A DNA stretch of 64,000 nucleotides from Streptomyces fodineus (GCF_001735805.1 NZ_CP017248.1:6138001-6202000); one strand, 5' to 3'. Positions 8,042 to 16,993 are shown, numbered from the stretch's first letter. The notes: a model not told the origin generated them from the letters alone. Program-made: numbers and translations.

Positions 8042-9429
8042 GATGGGCTCTGGTCAAGGTCTGCCTGGCGGTCACCACGATGGTCGTGGTCGCCTTCGCC
8101 GTGCCGCTCGGCCTGGTCGTCAAGGAGATGGCCCGCGACCGCGCGTTCTCCAGCGCCGAGCGGGAGGCCGCGGCGGTCGCGCCCGCGCTGTCCATCACCA
8201 CCGACCGGGACAAACTGGAGCGGGTCGTGGCCTCCGCCGGTGCCGACTCCGGGATGGCCGTGCATCTGCCCGCAGGCAGCGGCCGGCCCGCGCTCGACCT
8301 CGGCCGGCAGCGCGCCGCCGGCCGCGACATCGAGGCCGTACGGAAAATGGGCCGGGCCTCCACGACCACCGTGGCCGGTGGCTCCACCCTGCTCCAGCCG
8401 GTCGCCCTCGGCTCCGGCGACATCGCCGTCGTCGAGGTCTACGTCCCCGAGTCCGAGGTGACCAACGGCGTCGGCACGGCCTGGGCGGTGCTCGCGGCGG
8501 TCGGCCTCGCGCTGATCGTCGGCTCGGTCGCGGTCGCCGACCGGCTCGGGGTGCGCATGGTGCGGCCCGCCCAGCGGCTGGTCCGGGGCGCGCACGAGCT
8601 GGGCGAGGGCAGGCTGGGCGCCCGGGTGCCGGAGGACGGCCCGACCGAACTGCGGCTCGCGGCCGTGGCGTTCAACTCCATGGCCGACCAGGTCGTCCAA
8701 CTCCTCGCGAACGAAAGAGAGCTGGCCGCCGACCTCTCCCACCGCCTGCGTACGCCGCTCACCGTCCTGCGGCTCAACGCGGCCTCCCTGGGCGGCGGAC
8801 CGGCCGCCGAGCAGACCCGGGCCGCCGTCGCCCAGCTGGAGCGCGAGGTTGACACCATCATCCGTACGGCCCGGGAGGCCAAGCCGCAGACGGCCGCGGC
8901 CGGCCCCGGCGCCGGGTGCGACGCGGCCGAAGTGGTGCGCGAACGCATGGAGTTCTGGTCCGCGCTCGCCGAGGACGAGGGCCGTAAGTGGCGCGTGGCC
9001 GGAGTGGACCGGCCGGTGCGCATACCCGTGGCCCGCGCCGACCTGGCCGCGGCCCTGGACGCCCTGCTCGGCAATGTGTTCCGGCACACCGCCGAGGGCA
9101 CCGCCTTCGCGGTCGACGTGCACAACGGCGAGGACGCGGTGATCATCCTGGTCTCCGACGCGGGCCCCGGCATACCCGACCCGGACGCGGCGATGGCCCG
9201 TGGCCGCGGTTCCGGAAACGCCGGTTCGACCGGCCTCGGCCTCGACATCGTGCGCCGGCTCGCCGAGGCCACCGGCGGGGACGTGCGGATCGGCTCCTCG
9301 GTGCTGGGCGGCGCGGAGGTGCGGCTCTGGTTCCAGCTCGATGGGCGGGCGCCGGCCGGGCGGGGGCACGGGGGGCGGGTGCGCAGACGCCGGTCGGGCA
9401 AACCGGTCCTGACTGGTCTCGACCATTAA
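8038..9429 (+). CDS. Sensor histidine kinase, partner of the upstream regulator
   Basis: A 463-residue membrane kinase. Hydrophobic segments at residues 4-28 and about 142-165 flank a short extracytoplasmic domain of some 110 residues. A HAMP-like region follows, then the H-box with phospho-acceptor His235 (DLSHRLRTPLT) and the catalytic ATPase domain with N-box (LLGNVFRHT), G1 (SDAGPGIPD) and G2 (GSTGLGLDIV). The start overlaps the regulator stop by four bases. The last codons contain a DasR-type operator that belongs to the next gene. The ligand is not evident; the C-terminal 30 residues are unusually rich in Gly and Arg. Confidence 0.93.
   Translation: MRWALVKVCLAVTTMVVVAFAVPLGLVVKEMARDRAFSSAEREAAAVAPALSITTDRDKLERVVASAGADSGMAVHLPAGSGRPALDLGRQRAAGRDIEAVRKMGRASTTTVAGGSTLLQPVALGSGDIAVVEVYVPESEVTNGVGTAWAVLAAVGLALIVGSVAVADRLGVRMVRPAQRLVRGAHELGEGRLGARVPEDGPTELRLAAVAFNSMADQVVQLLANERELAADLSHRLRTPLTVLRLNAASLGGGPAAEQTRAAVAQLEREVDTIIRTAREAKPQTAAAGPGAGCDAAEVVRERMEFWSALAEDEGRKWRVAGVDRPVRIPVARADLAAALDALLGNVFRHTAEGTAFAVDVHNGEDAVIILVSDAGPGIPDPDAAMARGRGSGNAGSTGLGLDIVRRLAEATGGDVRIGSSVLGGAEVRLWFQLDGRAPAGRGHGGRVRRRRSGKPVLTGLDH
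9412..9427 (+). promoter_or_regulatory. DasR-type operator (dre) upstream of the chitinase gene
   Basis: The 16 bases ACTGGTCTCGACCATT match the Streptomyces dre consensus, ACTGGTCTAGACCACT, at 14 positions. DasR is the GntR repressor of chitin and GlcNAc genes, and dre sites are usual before chitinases. The site lies inside the final codons of the kinase gene and 135 bases before the chitinase start. Confidence 0.75.
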
Positions 9430-9561
9430 TCGCCCCCGATCCCTTCCTTAAGCGAACCCTAAGGTCTGCAACCGCCGCCCCGATCAAGCGATTTGTCCGA
9501 TTCCGGATCGCTAGCGTGCTGCCGCATCCACCCCCGTGAACAGCGAAGGCAGGCACGCCCC

Positions 9562-11033
9562 ATGAGCACGCACCGGCGCAGGATCAGTGGCAGGAACAAG
9601 GCGATAGGCGGTCTCGTGGCCGCGGCCGTGGTCGGTGGCGGCGCGGTCCTGCTCACCGGCACCGCCCACGCCGCCGGTGTGAACGCCGCGTACACCAGGA
9701 CCAGCGACTGGTCGACCGGCTACACCGCCCAGTACGTCGTCACCAACAACAGCGACCAGACCGAGAAGACCTGGACGCTGGAGTTCGACCTCCCGGCGGG
9801 CGCCAAGCTCAGCTCCCTGTGGAACGGCGAGTCGAGCGTGAGCGGTTCGCACGTCACGGTGCGGCCGGCGAAGTGGGACACCGCGGGCCTCGCCCCCGGC
9901 AAGTCCGTGACCATCGGTTTCGTGGTCAACGGCAGCGGCGCCCCGACGGGCTGTCTCATCGACGAGGCCCAGTGCTCCGCGGACGGCGGCGCCACCCCCG
10001 AGCCGAGCGGCCGGCCCACCCGGTCCCCGTCCCCGTCCCGACCGCCACCCCCACCAAGAGCACCACCCCCACCCCCACCCCCACCAAGAGCGCCACCCCG
10101 ACCCCGGCCCCCACCAAGACCACCGGCAGCGGCACCACGGCCTCCGCCGGCTTCGCCCCGTACGTCGACACCTCCCTCTACCCGGCCTTCGACATGGTCG
10201 GCGCGGCCGACGCGACCGGGGTGAAGAACTACAACCTCGCCTTCATCACCGACGGCGGCGGCTGCACCCCCAAGTGGGGCGGCGTGACCGACGTGACCGG
10301 CGACGCGGTGGCCCAGCAGATCGGCTCCCTGCGCGCCAAGGGCGGTGACGTCCGGGTCTCCTTCGGCGGCGCCTCCGGCTCCGAGCTGGCCACCACCTGC
10401 TCCTCCGCGGACGCGCTGGCGGCGGCGTACGGCAAGGCGATCGACGCGTTCAAGCTGACCAAGGTCGACTTCGACATCGAGGGCGGCGCACTGCCGAACA
10501 CGTCGGCGAACACCCTCCGGGCGAAGGCGATAGCCAAGCTCCAGGCCCAGCACCCGGACCTGGACGTCTCCTTCACCCTCCCGGTGATGCCGGAGGGCCT
10601 CACCCAGGACGGCGTGAACCTCCTCTCCGACGCCAAGTCCAACGGCGTGAAGATCTCCACCGTCAACATCATGGCGATGGACTACGGCCCCTCGTACAGC
10701 GGCGACATGGGCGACTACGCCCAGCAGGCCGCGACGGCCACCCAGGCCCAGGTCAAGAGCGTCCTCGGCCTGTCCGACGCCGCCGCCTGGAAGACGGTCG
10801 CCGTCACCCCGATGATCGGCGTCAACGACGTCTCCTCCGAGGTCTTCAAGGTGGACGACGCCACCCAGCTGGCGAACTTCGCCAAGTCCAAGGGCCTCGG
10901 CGGCCTCTCCATGTGGTCCGCGGCCCGCGACAAGCAGTGCCCCGGCGGCGCGAAGAACTCCGCCGACCCCACGTGCAGCTCGATCGTCCAGGGCACGTTC
11001 GCCTTCTCGAAGGCGTTCGGGGCCGTCAACTGA
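9562..11033 (+). pseudogene. Secreted GH18 chitinase with CBM2, broken by a frameshift in the linker
   Basis: The first part is read from ATG 9562: a signal peptide ending in GTAHA, then a family 2 carbohydrate-binding module (YTRTSDWSTGYTAQYVVTNN to GFVVNGSGAPTGC). Translation in this frame runs into a Pro/Arg-rich tail and stops at 10224. The catalytic GH18 domain is in the other frame from about 10030 to 11033 and is complete: SFGGASGSEL, the acidic motif VDFDIEGG with the catalytic glutamate, and MAMDYGPSYS. The Pro/Thr linker typical of Streptomyces chitinases (PTPTPTKSATPTPAPTK) appears only in the second frame. One base appears to be missing between about 10005 and 10060. This is either a real null allele or an error in a C-rich run. 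Confidence 0.8.
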
Positions 11034-11065
11034 CGCTGCGGGCCGGGCGTGTCCGACCATCGGCC

Positions 11066-11079
11066 GACATGATCATGTC
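11066..11079. promoter_or_regulatory. 14-base perfect palindrome upstream of the lipoprotein gene
   Basis: GACATGATCATGTC is perfectly self-complementary and is followed by an AT-rich TATATAG in otherwise GC-rich DNA. The arrangement looks like an operator beside a promoter. No regulator is assigned. Confidence 0.4.
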
Positions 11080-11207
11080 TATATAGTTCCGACCCGGGTC
11101 GATCTTCGGCCCGGGCCGGTCGCCGTACGGACACAGCGGCGCACGGCCCGTTTCCATTGCCGTCACCCGGGCCGTCGGTGCCCGGGCCGCACCACCTCGG
11201 GGGAATC

Positions 11208-11753
11208 GTGTCGTCCATCCGTCATGCCCTTGTCACCGCCGTACTCGCCGGAGCGGCGCTCACGCTGACGGCCTGTCAGCCCGACGGCACCGGCGCCGCC
11301 GGCGACACGGGCAGCAGCCCCACCGCCACGGCGAGCCCCGCCGCCCACGGCGGCGGCAAGCAGTCGTCCTGCCCGGTGCCCGCCAAGGGTCACAAGATCA
11401 TCCTGGTCGAGAGCGTCTCCGGTGCCATGAACACCATCACCGCCAAGGACGCCAGGATGATCTGCTCCACCACGGGCGAGGGCGCGTCCTACCGGCCCGC
11501 CGGACACGAGAGCACGTACCTCGCCCAGCCCGACGCCCCGATCAAGGTCATCAGCAGGAAGACCGGCAAGCAGCGGCAGATGGGCGCGGCCCACGGCGGC
11601 ATCGCACACGTGCGGGTCTGCGCCGACGGCACGGCCCAGGACACCGCCACCGCCCCCGCCGACACCAGCGACTGCTACGGCCAGAACTACTACGACGTGG
11701 CCGTCGACAACACCGGCAAGCTCACCGAGATGACCGAGCTGTACGGCTCCTGA
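11208..11753 (+). CDS. Secreted lipoprotein of unknown function
   Basis: A 181-residue protein from GTG 11208, which follows GGGGGA. The N-terminus is a lipoprotein signal (VLAGAALTLTAC), with the lipidated cysteine at about residue 21. A Ser/Thr/Ala-rich tether follows, then a domain of about 130 residues with four further cysteines that could form two disulfides (SSCPVP, MICSTT, VRVCAD, SDCYGQ). I see no enzyme motif. A 14-base perfect palindrome lies at 11066-11079, between this gene and the chitinase. The protein probably works on the outer face of the membrane. Confidence 0.75.
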   Translation: MSSIRHALVTAVLAGAALTLTACQPDGTGAAGDTGSSPTATASPAAHGGGKQSSCPVPAKGHKIILVESVSGAMNTITAKDARMICSTTGEGASYRPAGHESTYLAQPDAPIKVISRKTGKQRQMGAAHGGIAHVRVCADGTAQDTATAPADTSDCYGQNYYDVAVDNTGKLTEMTELYGS

Positions 11754-11756
11754 CAA

Positions 11757-11841
11757 CTCCAGGAAAGCATCGTCGAGGAAGCGATCAACGAGGGCCTTGC
11801 CGAGGGCCGTGCCGAGGGTGTAGCCAGGTTCGGGGCGCGGT
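11757..11841 (+). pseudogene. Possible gene remnant with EEAINEGLAEGRAEG pattern
   Basis: Directly after the lipoprotein stop, the same frame encodes QESIVEEAINEGLAEGRAEG before losing coding character. This charged repeat is typical of the C-termini of Rpn/DUF4351-type transposase-related proteins. No start or upstream domain exists, so it is at most a fragment. Confidence 0.35.
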
Positions 11842-11844
11842 TTT

Positions 11845-13290
11845 CTAGTCGGCCCCCACCCCCGGCAACACCCCCGTCCGCGCCGCCTCCCCGTACCACC
11901 GCGCACTCGACTTCGGTGTCCGTTCCAGCGTCGCGTAGTCCACGTACACCGCGCCGAACCGCTTGCCGTAGCCGTACGCCCACTCGAAGTTGTCCAGCAG
12001 GGACCACAGGTAGTAGCCGCGGACGTCGGCGCCGTCGGTGATGGCGCGGCGGACCTCGGACAGGTGGCCGTGGAGGTATGCGATGCGCTCGGGGTCGTGG
12101 ACGCGGCCGTCGGGGTCCGGCTTGTCGTCGTAGGCCGCGCCGTTCTCGGTCACGTACAGCGGCAGGCCGGGGGCCTCGCGTGTGTAGCGCATCAGCAGCT
12201 CGTGCAGGCCCGTCGGGTCGATCGTCCAGCCCATCTCCGTGCGCTCGCCCGGCGTCTGGTGGAACCGCACGTCGTCGGCGCCCGGCCAGGGGGAGTGGTC
12301 GCCGGCGCCGTGGCCGTCGGCCCGCGGGCCCGTGCTCTCGCCGGACGCGGCCGACACCAGGGCCGGGGTGTAGTAGTTCAGGCCCAGCGCGTCCAGCGGG
12401 ACGTTGATGGTGCGGGTGTCGCCGTCGAGGACGTACGACCAGTCGGTGATCGAGGACGTGGCCTCCAGCAACGACGAGGGGTACGCGCCGTGCAGCATCG
12501 GGCCGTGGAAGATGCCGTTGGCCAGGTCGTCGATCCTGCGGGCCGCGGCCACATCGGCCGGGTCCTGCGAAAGCGGCCGTACCACAGAGGAGTTGAGGCT
12601 GATCGCGATTCCGTTGCGGGCCGGCATCACCGAGCGCAAGGCCGAAGCCGCCAGGCCGTGCGCCAGGTTGAGGTGATGCGCGGCGCGCAGGGAGGCCTCC
12701 GGTTCGGTACGGCCGGGGGCGTGGACGCCCGAGCCGTAGCCCAGAAAGGCGCTGCACCACGGTTCGTTGAGGGTGATCCACTGCTCCACCCGGTCGCCGA
12801 GGGCCTCGCCGACGAGCTGTGCGTACTCCGCGAACCGCTTCGCGGTGTCCCGCTGCGGCCAGCCGCCCGCGTCCTCCAGCTCCTGCGGCAGATCCCAGTG
12901 GTAGAGGGTGAGAGCCGGCTTGATGCCGTGGGCGAGCAGGTCGTCCACCAGGCGGCGGTAGAAGTCCAGGCCCACCTGGACCGCCGGTCCCCGGCCGGTG
13001 GGCTGCACCCGGGACCAGGAGACCGAGAAGCGGTACGCGGTCAGGCCCAGCTCCGCCATCAGCGCCACGTCGTCGCGGTAGCGGTGATAGTGGTCGACGG
13101 CGATGTCACCGGTCTCACCGCCTGCCGTCCTGCCCGGCGTATGGCTGAAGGTGTCCCAGATCGAGGGCGTACGGCCGTCCTCCCGCACCGCCCCCTCGAT
13201 CTGGTAGGCGGAGGTCGCGGCTCCCCAGAGGAAGGCGGGCGGAAAGGTCACGGGGGAAGGGGATACGGGGGATGCGGGGGATAGGGACAT
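11845..13290 (-). CDS. bglC: GH1 beta-glucosidase
   Basis: A cytoplasmic glycoside hydrolase of 481 residues. The acid/base glutamate is Glu176 in WITLNEPW and the nucleophile is Glu382 in YVTENGAAY. The N-terminal FLWGAATSAYQIEGA and C-terminal LWSLLDNFEWAYGYGKRFG signatures are those of GH1 beta-glucosidases. There is no signal peptide, so it would hydrolyse imported cellobiose. It is the last gene of the transporter cluster and has its own near-perfect CebR box overlapping the start codon and supplying the GGGAG ribosome site. The name follows the Streptomyces cebEFG-bglC arrangement and is inferred from context. Confidence 0.9.
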   Translation of the reverse strand: MSLSPASPVSPSPVTFPPAFLWGAATSAYQIEGAVREDGRTPSIWDTFSHTPGRTAGGETGDIAVDHYHRYRDDVALMAELGLTAYRFSVSWSRVQPTGRGPAVQVGLDFYRRLVDDLLAHGIKPALTLYHWDLPQELEDAGGWPQRDTAKRFAEYAQLVGEALGDRVEQWITLNEPWCSAFLGYGSGVHAPGRTEPEASLRAAHHLNLAHGLAASALRSVMPARNGIAISLNSSVVRPLSQDPADVAAARRIDDLANGIFHGPMLHGAYPSSLLEATSSITDWSYVLDGDTRTINVPLDALGLNYYTPALVSAASGESTGPRADGHGAGDHSPWPGADDVRFHQTPGERTEMGWTIDPTGLHELLMRYTREAPGLPLYVTENGAAYDDKPDPDGRVHDPERIAYLHGHLSEVRRAITDGADVRGYYLWSLLDNFEWAYGYGKRFGAVYVDYATLERTPKSSARWYGEAARTGVLPGVGAD

Positions 13291-13303
13291 GGAAGCGCTC
13301 CCA
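13290..13303. promoter_or_regulatory. CebR-type operator at the beta-glucosidase start
   Basis: On the minus strand TGGGAGCGCTTCCA differs at one position from the CebR palindrome TGGGAGCGCTCCCA. It touches the ATG and includes the ribosome-binding GGGAG, so bound repressor could block both transcription and initiation. Confidence 0.8.
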
Positions 13304-13383
13304 TTGGGGGTCGTAGGAGACCTGGCGTAGTGAGGGGGAGGAAAGGGCCGGCACCGCGGTGGCCGGCCCCGGGAAAGTGGCCG

Positions 13384-14265
13384 TCAGCCCTTGATCGCGC
13401 CCTGCATGATCCCGCCCACGATCTGCTTGCCGAACAGAACGAACGCGATCAGCAGCGGCAGCGTGCCCAGCAGGGCGCCGGCCATGATCACCGCCTGGTC
13501 GGGGACGTACCCGGTGCCGAGCGAGTTCAGGGCCACCTGCACGGTCGGGTTCTGCTGGTTCAGGGCGATGATCGGCCACAGGAAGTCGTTCCAGGCGAAC
13601 ACGAACGTCAGCAGGCCGAGTACCGCCATGGCGGGGCGTGCCGCGGGAAAGACGACGTGCCAGACGATCCGGATGCTGCTCGCCCCGTCCACCCGGGCCG
13701 CCTCGATCAGCTCCGTCGGCAGCGCCTGCACCAGGTACTGCCGCATGAAGAACGTACCGAAGGCGGTGACGAGGCTCGGCAGGATCACCGTCTGCAGCTG
13801 GTTCGACCAGCCGAGGTCCGACATCCACAGATACAGCGGTACGACGGCCAGTTGCGGCGGGATCATCATCGTGCCGATGGTCAGCAGGAGCAGCAGACCG
13901 GAGAAACGGAACCGCAGTTTGGCGAAGGCGAAGCCGGCCAGCGTGGAGAACAGCACCGTGCTCACCGTGATCGTGCCCGCCACGATCACCGAGTTGAACA
14001 TCGCCGTGCTCAGCCCCGCCTGGTCCCAGGCCGCCTGGAGGTTCTTGAACAGGTTGCCGCCGAACCACAGCGGCGGCGGGGTCTGGGCGAGCCGCCCGGC
14101 GGTGCGCGAGGCCGCGATCGCCGTCCACACCAGCGGGCCGAGGGAGACCAGCGCGAAGACGGTGAGCACGACGTACGTCACCGGGCCCGCGTGCAGCTGC
14201 TTGCCCGCGCCCAGCACCCGGCGGCGGCCGGCCTTGCGGGGCAGGGTGGGTTCGGTGGTCGTCAT
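13384..14265 (-). CDS. cebG: Sugar ABC transporter permease (cellobiose type, second subunit)
   Basis: A 293-residue inner-membrane permease with six hydrophobic segments. The MalG-type EAA loop that docks to the ATPase reads ELIEAARVDGASSIRIVWHV. The ATG at 14265 overlaps the stop of the first permease gene by four bases, which shows translational coupling. No ATPase gene is present in the cluster; Streptomyces importers of this class share the global MsiK ATPase, so this is expected. Substrate assignment to cello-oligosaccharides rests on the CebR boxes and the beta-glucosidase. Confidence 0.88.
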   Translation of the reverse strand: MTTTEPTLPRKAGRRRVLGAGKQLHAGPVTYVVLTVFALVSLGPLVWTAIAASRTAGRLAQTPPPLWFGGNLFKNLQAAWDQAGLSTAMFNSVIVAGTITVSTVLFSTLAGFAFAKLRFRFSGLLLLLTIGTMMIPPQLAVVPLYLWMSDLGWSNQLQTVILPSLVTAFGTFFMRQYLVQALPTELIEAARVDGASSIRIVWHVVFPAARPAMAVLGLLTFVFAWNDFLWPIIALNQQNPTVQVALNSLGTGYVPDQAVIMAGALLGTLPLLIAFVLFGKQIVGGIMQGAIKG

Positions 14266-15287
14266 GGGGACTTCCTCAGCCGTCGGGTGAGCAGCAGATT
14301 GACCGCGGCGATGACCAGCAGGATCAGGAACATCGACCAGGCGATCGCGGACGCCTTGCCGAGGTTGCCGATGATCCAGCCCTGGTCGTACATGTACAGA
14401 CCGAGCGTCTGGTACTGGTGCTCCGAGCCGCCCTTGGACCCGCTGACCCCGCCGAACAGCAGCGGCTCGCCGAAGAGCTGGGTCGCGCCGATGGTGGAGA
14501 CCACGACCGTGAAGAGGATCGTCGGGCGCAGCTGCGGGATCGTCACATGCCGGAACTGCTGCCAGCGGCTGGCGCCGTCGATCGCCGCCGACTCGTAGAG
14601 ATCGGCCGGGATCGCCTGCATGGCGGCGAGGTAGATCAGCGCGTTGTAACCCGTCCACCGCCAGATCACGATCGACGACACCGCGAACTGCGAACCCCAG
14701 TCGGACTCACGCCAGTTGACGGGACCGACACCGAGGAAGTGCAGGATCCAGTTGACCATGCCGCCGTCCCACGAGTACAGCAGCGTGAACACCAGGGTCG
14801 CCGCGGCCACCGAGGTGGCGTACGGGGTCAGCATCACCACACGCCAGACGGTCGAGCCCCGCAGCCGGTAGTTCAGCAGGTGGGCGAGCCCGATCGCGGC
14901 CAGCAGCTGCGGCACGGTCGAGATGACACCGATGGTGAAGGTGTTCTCCAGGGCGTTCCAGAAGAACTCCGAGGACCACAGGTTCCGGTAGTTGTCCAGG
15001 CCCGCCCAGGTCTGGTCGTCGAGGGCCGACAGCTGCACATGGTGCAGCGAGTACCAGGCCGTGTAGAGCAGCGGGACCAGCGTGAACGCCCCGAACAGGA
15101 CGAAGAACGGGGACACGAACGCGTACGGCGACGCCTTCATGTCCCAGCGGTACAGTCGGCTGCGCCAGGAGTCGGCGCCCGGCTGCGTACCGCGACCGTG
15201 AGCGTCCCGCGCCGCGCCCGGCGGGGTGCCGGGCGCGGCGTCGGCGCTCGACGCGGGGTGCGCGAGAGCCTGCTTGGGGCTGGTCAC
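14262..15287 (-). CDS. cebF: Sugar ABC transporter permease (cellobiose type, first subunit)
   Basis: A 341-residue permease. An unusually long, Ala/Gly-rich cytoplasmic N-terminus of about 55 residues precedes the first hydrophobic segment (ASPYAFVSPFFVLFGAFTLV). Six membrane segments and the MalF-type EAA loop (LYESAAIDGASRWQQFRHVT) follow. The GTG at 15287 overlaps the stop of the binding-protein gene. It should pair with the downstream permease to form the channel for cellobiose or cellotriose. Confidence 0.88.
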   Translation of the reverse strand: MTSPKQALAHPASSADAAPGTPPGAARDAHGRGTQPGADSWRSRLYRWDMKASPYAFVSPFFVLFGAFTLVPLLYTAWYSLHHVQLSALDDQTWAGLDNYRNLWSSEFFWNALENTFTIGVISTVPQLLAAIGLAHLLNYRLRGSTVWRVVMLTPYATSVAAATLVFTLLYSWDGGMVNWILHFLGVGPVNWRESDWGSQFAVSSIVIWRWTGYNALIYLAAMQAIPADLYESAAIDGASRWQQFRHVTIPQLRPTILFTVVVSTIGATQLFGEPLLFGGVSGSKGGSEHQYQTLGLYMYDQGWIIGNLGKASAIAWSMFLILLVIAAVNLLLTRRLRKSP

Positions 15288-16612
15288 TGGCCGAGCACGT
15301 CCTTGATCTCCTTGGACGCCGCGTCCCAGCCCTGGGACGGCGACTTGCCCTTCTGCTCGACCTGGAGGATGCCGATGTCGCTGATCGCGTTGTCGATCGG
15401 CTTGTCCTTGGGGCCGAGCGGCTGCGAGGGGATGGTCTTCGCCGCGTCCGAGAAGATCTGGGTGAGCGGCGCGTTCGAGAAGTACGCGGTGGTGTCCGCG
15501 GCCGGCTTCAGACTCGCGTAGGCCGACGGGGTCGAGGGGAAGCTCGCTTGCTTGGCGAAGACCTTCTCCTGCTGCTCGGGCGCGGTCAGCCACTTGGCCA
15601 GTGCGATGGCCTCCTTCTGGTGTTTGCCCGCCGTCGGCGCGCCGAGGAAGGAGCCGCCCCAGTTGGACGCGGCCGGCGCCGCAGCCACGTCCCACTTGCC
15701 CTTGCCCAAGTCACCCGACTTCTGCTCGATGTAGCCGATCATCCAGGCCGGGCAGGCGACGGAGGCGAAGGTGCCGTTGGCGAAGCCCTGGTCCCAGGTC
15801 GGGTCGAACTGCTTCAGCTTCGCCGACATGTCGCTGGTCGCGACGCTCATGGCGGCGTCCCAGGCCTTCTTCACGCCGTCGGACCTGTCCCAGACGACGT
15901 TGCCGTCCTTGTCGTAGTACCGCTCGCTCGCGCCGCCCACCGCCGCGTTGTAGACGGAGGAGGCCGAGTCCACGAACTTGGTGCCCTTGGGCGCCTTCTT
16001 CATGTACTGCTTGCCGACGTCGACGTACTTGGCCCAGTCGCCCTTCCACATCTCGGCGAGCTTGGTCCGGTCGGTCGGCAGCCCCGCCTTCTGGAACAGG
16101 TCCTTCCGATAGCAGATGGCCATCGGCCCGATGTCGGTGCCGAGCCCGATGAGCTTGCCGTCCTTCGTGGTGGCCTGGGCGTTCTTCCAGTCCAGCCACT
16201 GGGACTTGTCGACCTCCTTGCCCAGGTCGACGAACTTGTTCGCCTGCGTCTGCACGGCCTCGGTGATGTTGCCGATCTCGATGGCCTGGATGTCGTCCGT
16301 GCCGGAGCCGGCCTGGAGGCGGGTGAGCACCTTCGGCCAGTACACGTCGGTGCGGGTGGTGACGTTCTCCTTGATGTTGATCTCCGGGTGCAGCTTCATG
16401 TACTCGTCGTAGAGGCCGGACTGCTTGTAGCCGAAGACGCCGAAGGTGCCGATGGTCAGCGTGATCTTGCCCTTGCCGTTTCCGCCGCCGCCGGAGCCGT
16501 CCGACGAGCTGTCGTTCGAGTCCTTGGCGCAGCCGGCCAGCAGCCCGGTGGTCAGCGCGGCCACGGCCGCGAGGGCCATCAGCCGCTGGGACCGGCGGAT
16601 GCTCGTGCGCAT
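15284..16612 (-). CDS. cebE: Sugar-binding lipoprotein of the cellobiose-type ABC importer
   Basis: An extracellular solute-binding protein (family 1) of 442 residues. The lipoprotein signal ends in GLLAGC, followed by a Ser/Gly-rich tether. The mature part begins ITLTIGTFGVFGYKQSGLYD and carries family features such as LQAGSGTDDIQAIEIGN and the C-terminal half with aromatic residues for sugar stacking. AGGAGGA precedes the ATG at 16612. It is the first gene of the importer operon, and its promoter region holds a perfect CebR box. The ligand is inferred as cello-oligosaccharide. Confidence 0.88.
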   Translation of the reverse strand: MRTSIRRSQRLMALAAVAALTTGLLAGCAKDSNDSSSDGSGGGGNGKGKITLTIGTFGVFGYKQSGLYDEYMKLHPEINIKENVTTRTDVYWPKVLTRLQAGSGTDDIQAIEIGNITEAVQTQANKFVDLGKEVDKSQWLDWKNAQATTKDGKLIGLGTDIGPMAICYRKDLFQKAGLPTDRTKLAEMWKGDWAKYVDVGKQYMKKAPKGTKFVDSASSVYNAAVGGASERYYDKDGNVVWDRSDGVKKAWDAAMSVATSDMSAKLKQFDPTWDQGFANGTFASVACPAWMIGYIEQKSGDLGKGKWDVAAAPAASNWGGSFLGAPTAGKHQKEAIALAKWLTAPEQQEKVFAKQASFPSTPSAYASLKPAADTTAYFSNAPLTQIFSDAAKTIPSQPLGPKDKPIDNAISDIGILQVEQKGKSPSQGWDAASKEIKDVLGQ

Positions 16613-16728
16613 TGCGTCCTCCTGTTGCCTGACGTGCCGACCCCCCGGCCAACTGCATGAACAGGGCCCGTTCGTACGCGCTGCGGCCCGGGCGGGGAAC
16701 GTGCGGGATGTGTAGGGCTCAGGTAGTG

Positions 16729-16742
16729 TGGGAGCGCTCCCA
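16729..16742. promoter_or_regulatory. Perfect CebR operator
   Basis: TGGGAGCGCTCCCA is the 14-base palindrome bound by CebR in Streptomyces and released by cellobiose. It lies between the importer operon and the divergent LacI-family gene. Confidence 0.88.
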
Positions 16743-16860
16743 TGAGTGATGTGTTGAAGAGTCGTCGGTCGGGGGCGGGGTGTCAAGGGAGCGGACAGCG
16801 CAACTGTCTTCGGTTATCTGAGCGTTAGCCGGGTCGAGTTGGGGCGCACAATCCAGCCCG

Positions 16861-16921
16861 GCCGGCGTTCGGGGACGCGGCCGAAGGCCGGCGAACGGGG
16901 GTCTGGGGCGCAGCCCCCAGG
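16861..16921. repeat. Intergenic hairpin pair of the common Streptomyces type
   Basis: The first hairpin pairs GCCGGCGTTCGG with CCGAAGGCCGGC. The second, CTGGGGCGCAGCCCCCAG, belongs to a short motif seen again and again in Streptomyces intergenic DNA. The pair could act as a transcription barrier or an RNA structure in the regulator leader. Confidence 0.55.
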
Positions 16922-16993
16922 ACGGCGGCCACGGCGAACGGTGCTGTTACATTCCAGGCCAGCACCAGGAATCGGTCGAGAGAGGCGGAGCCC

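Larger units (their letters stand above)
16613..16993. promoter_or_regulatory. Divergent control region of the importer and its LacI regulator
   Basis: This 381-base gap holds a perfect CebR box at 16729-16742 and, nearer the regulator, two strong hairpins at 16861-16921. No open frame with coding character is visible. The distance from the operator to the binding-protein start (about 115 bases) leaves room for a leader. Confidence 0.7.
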
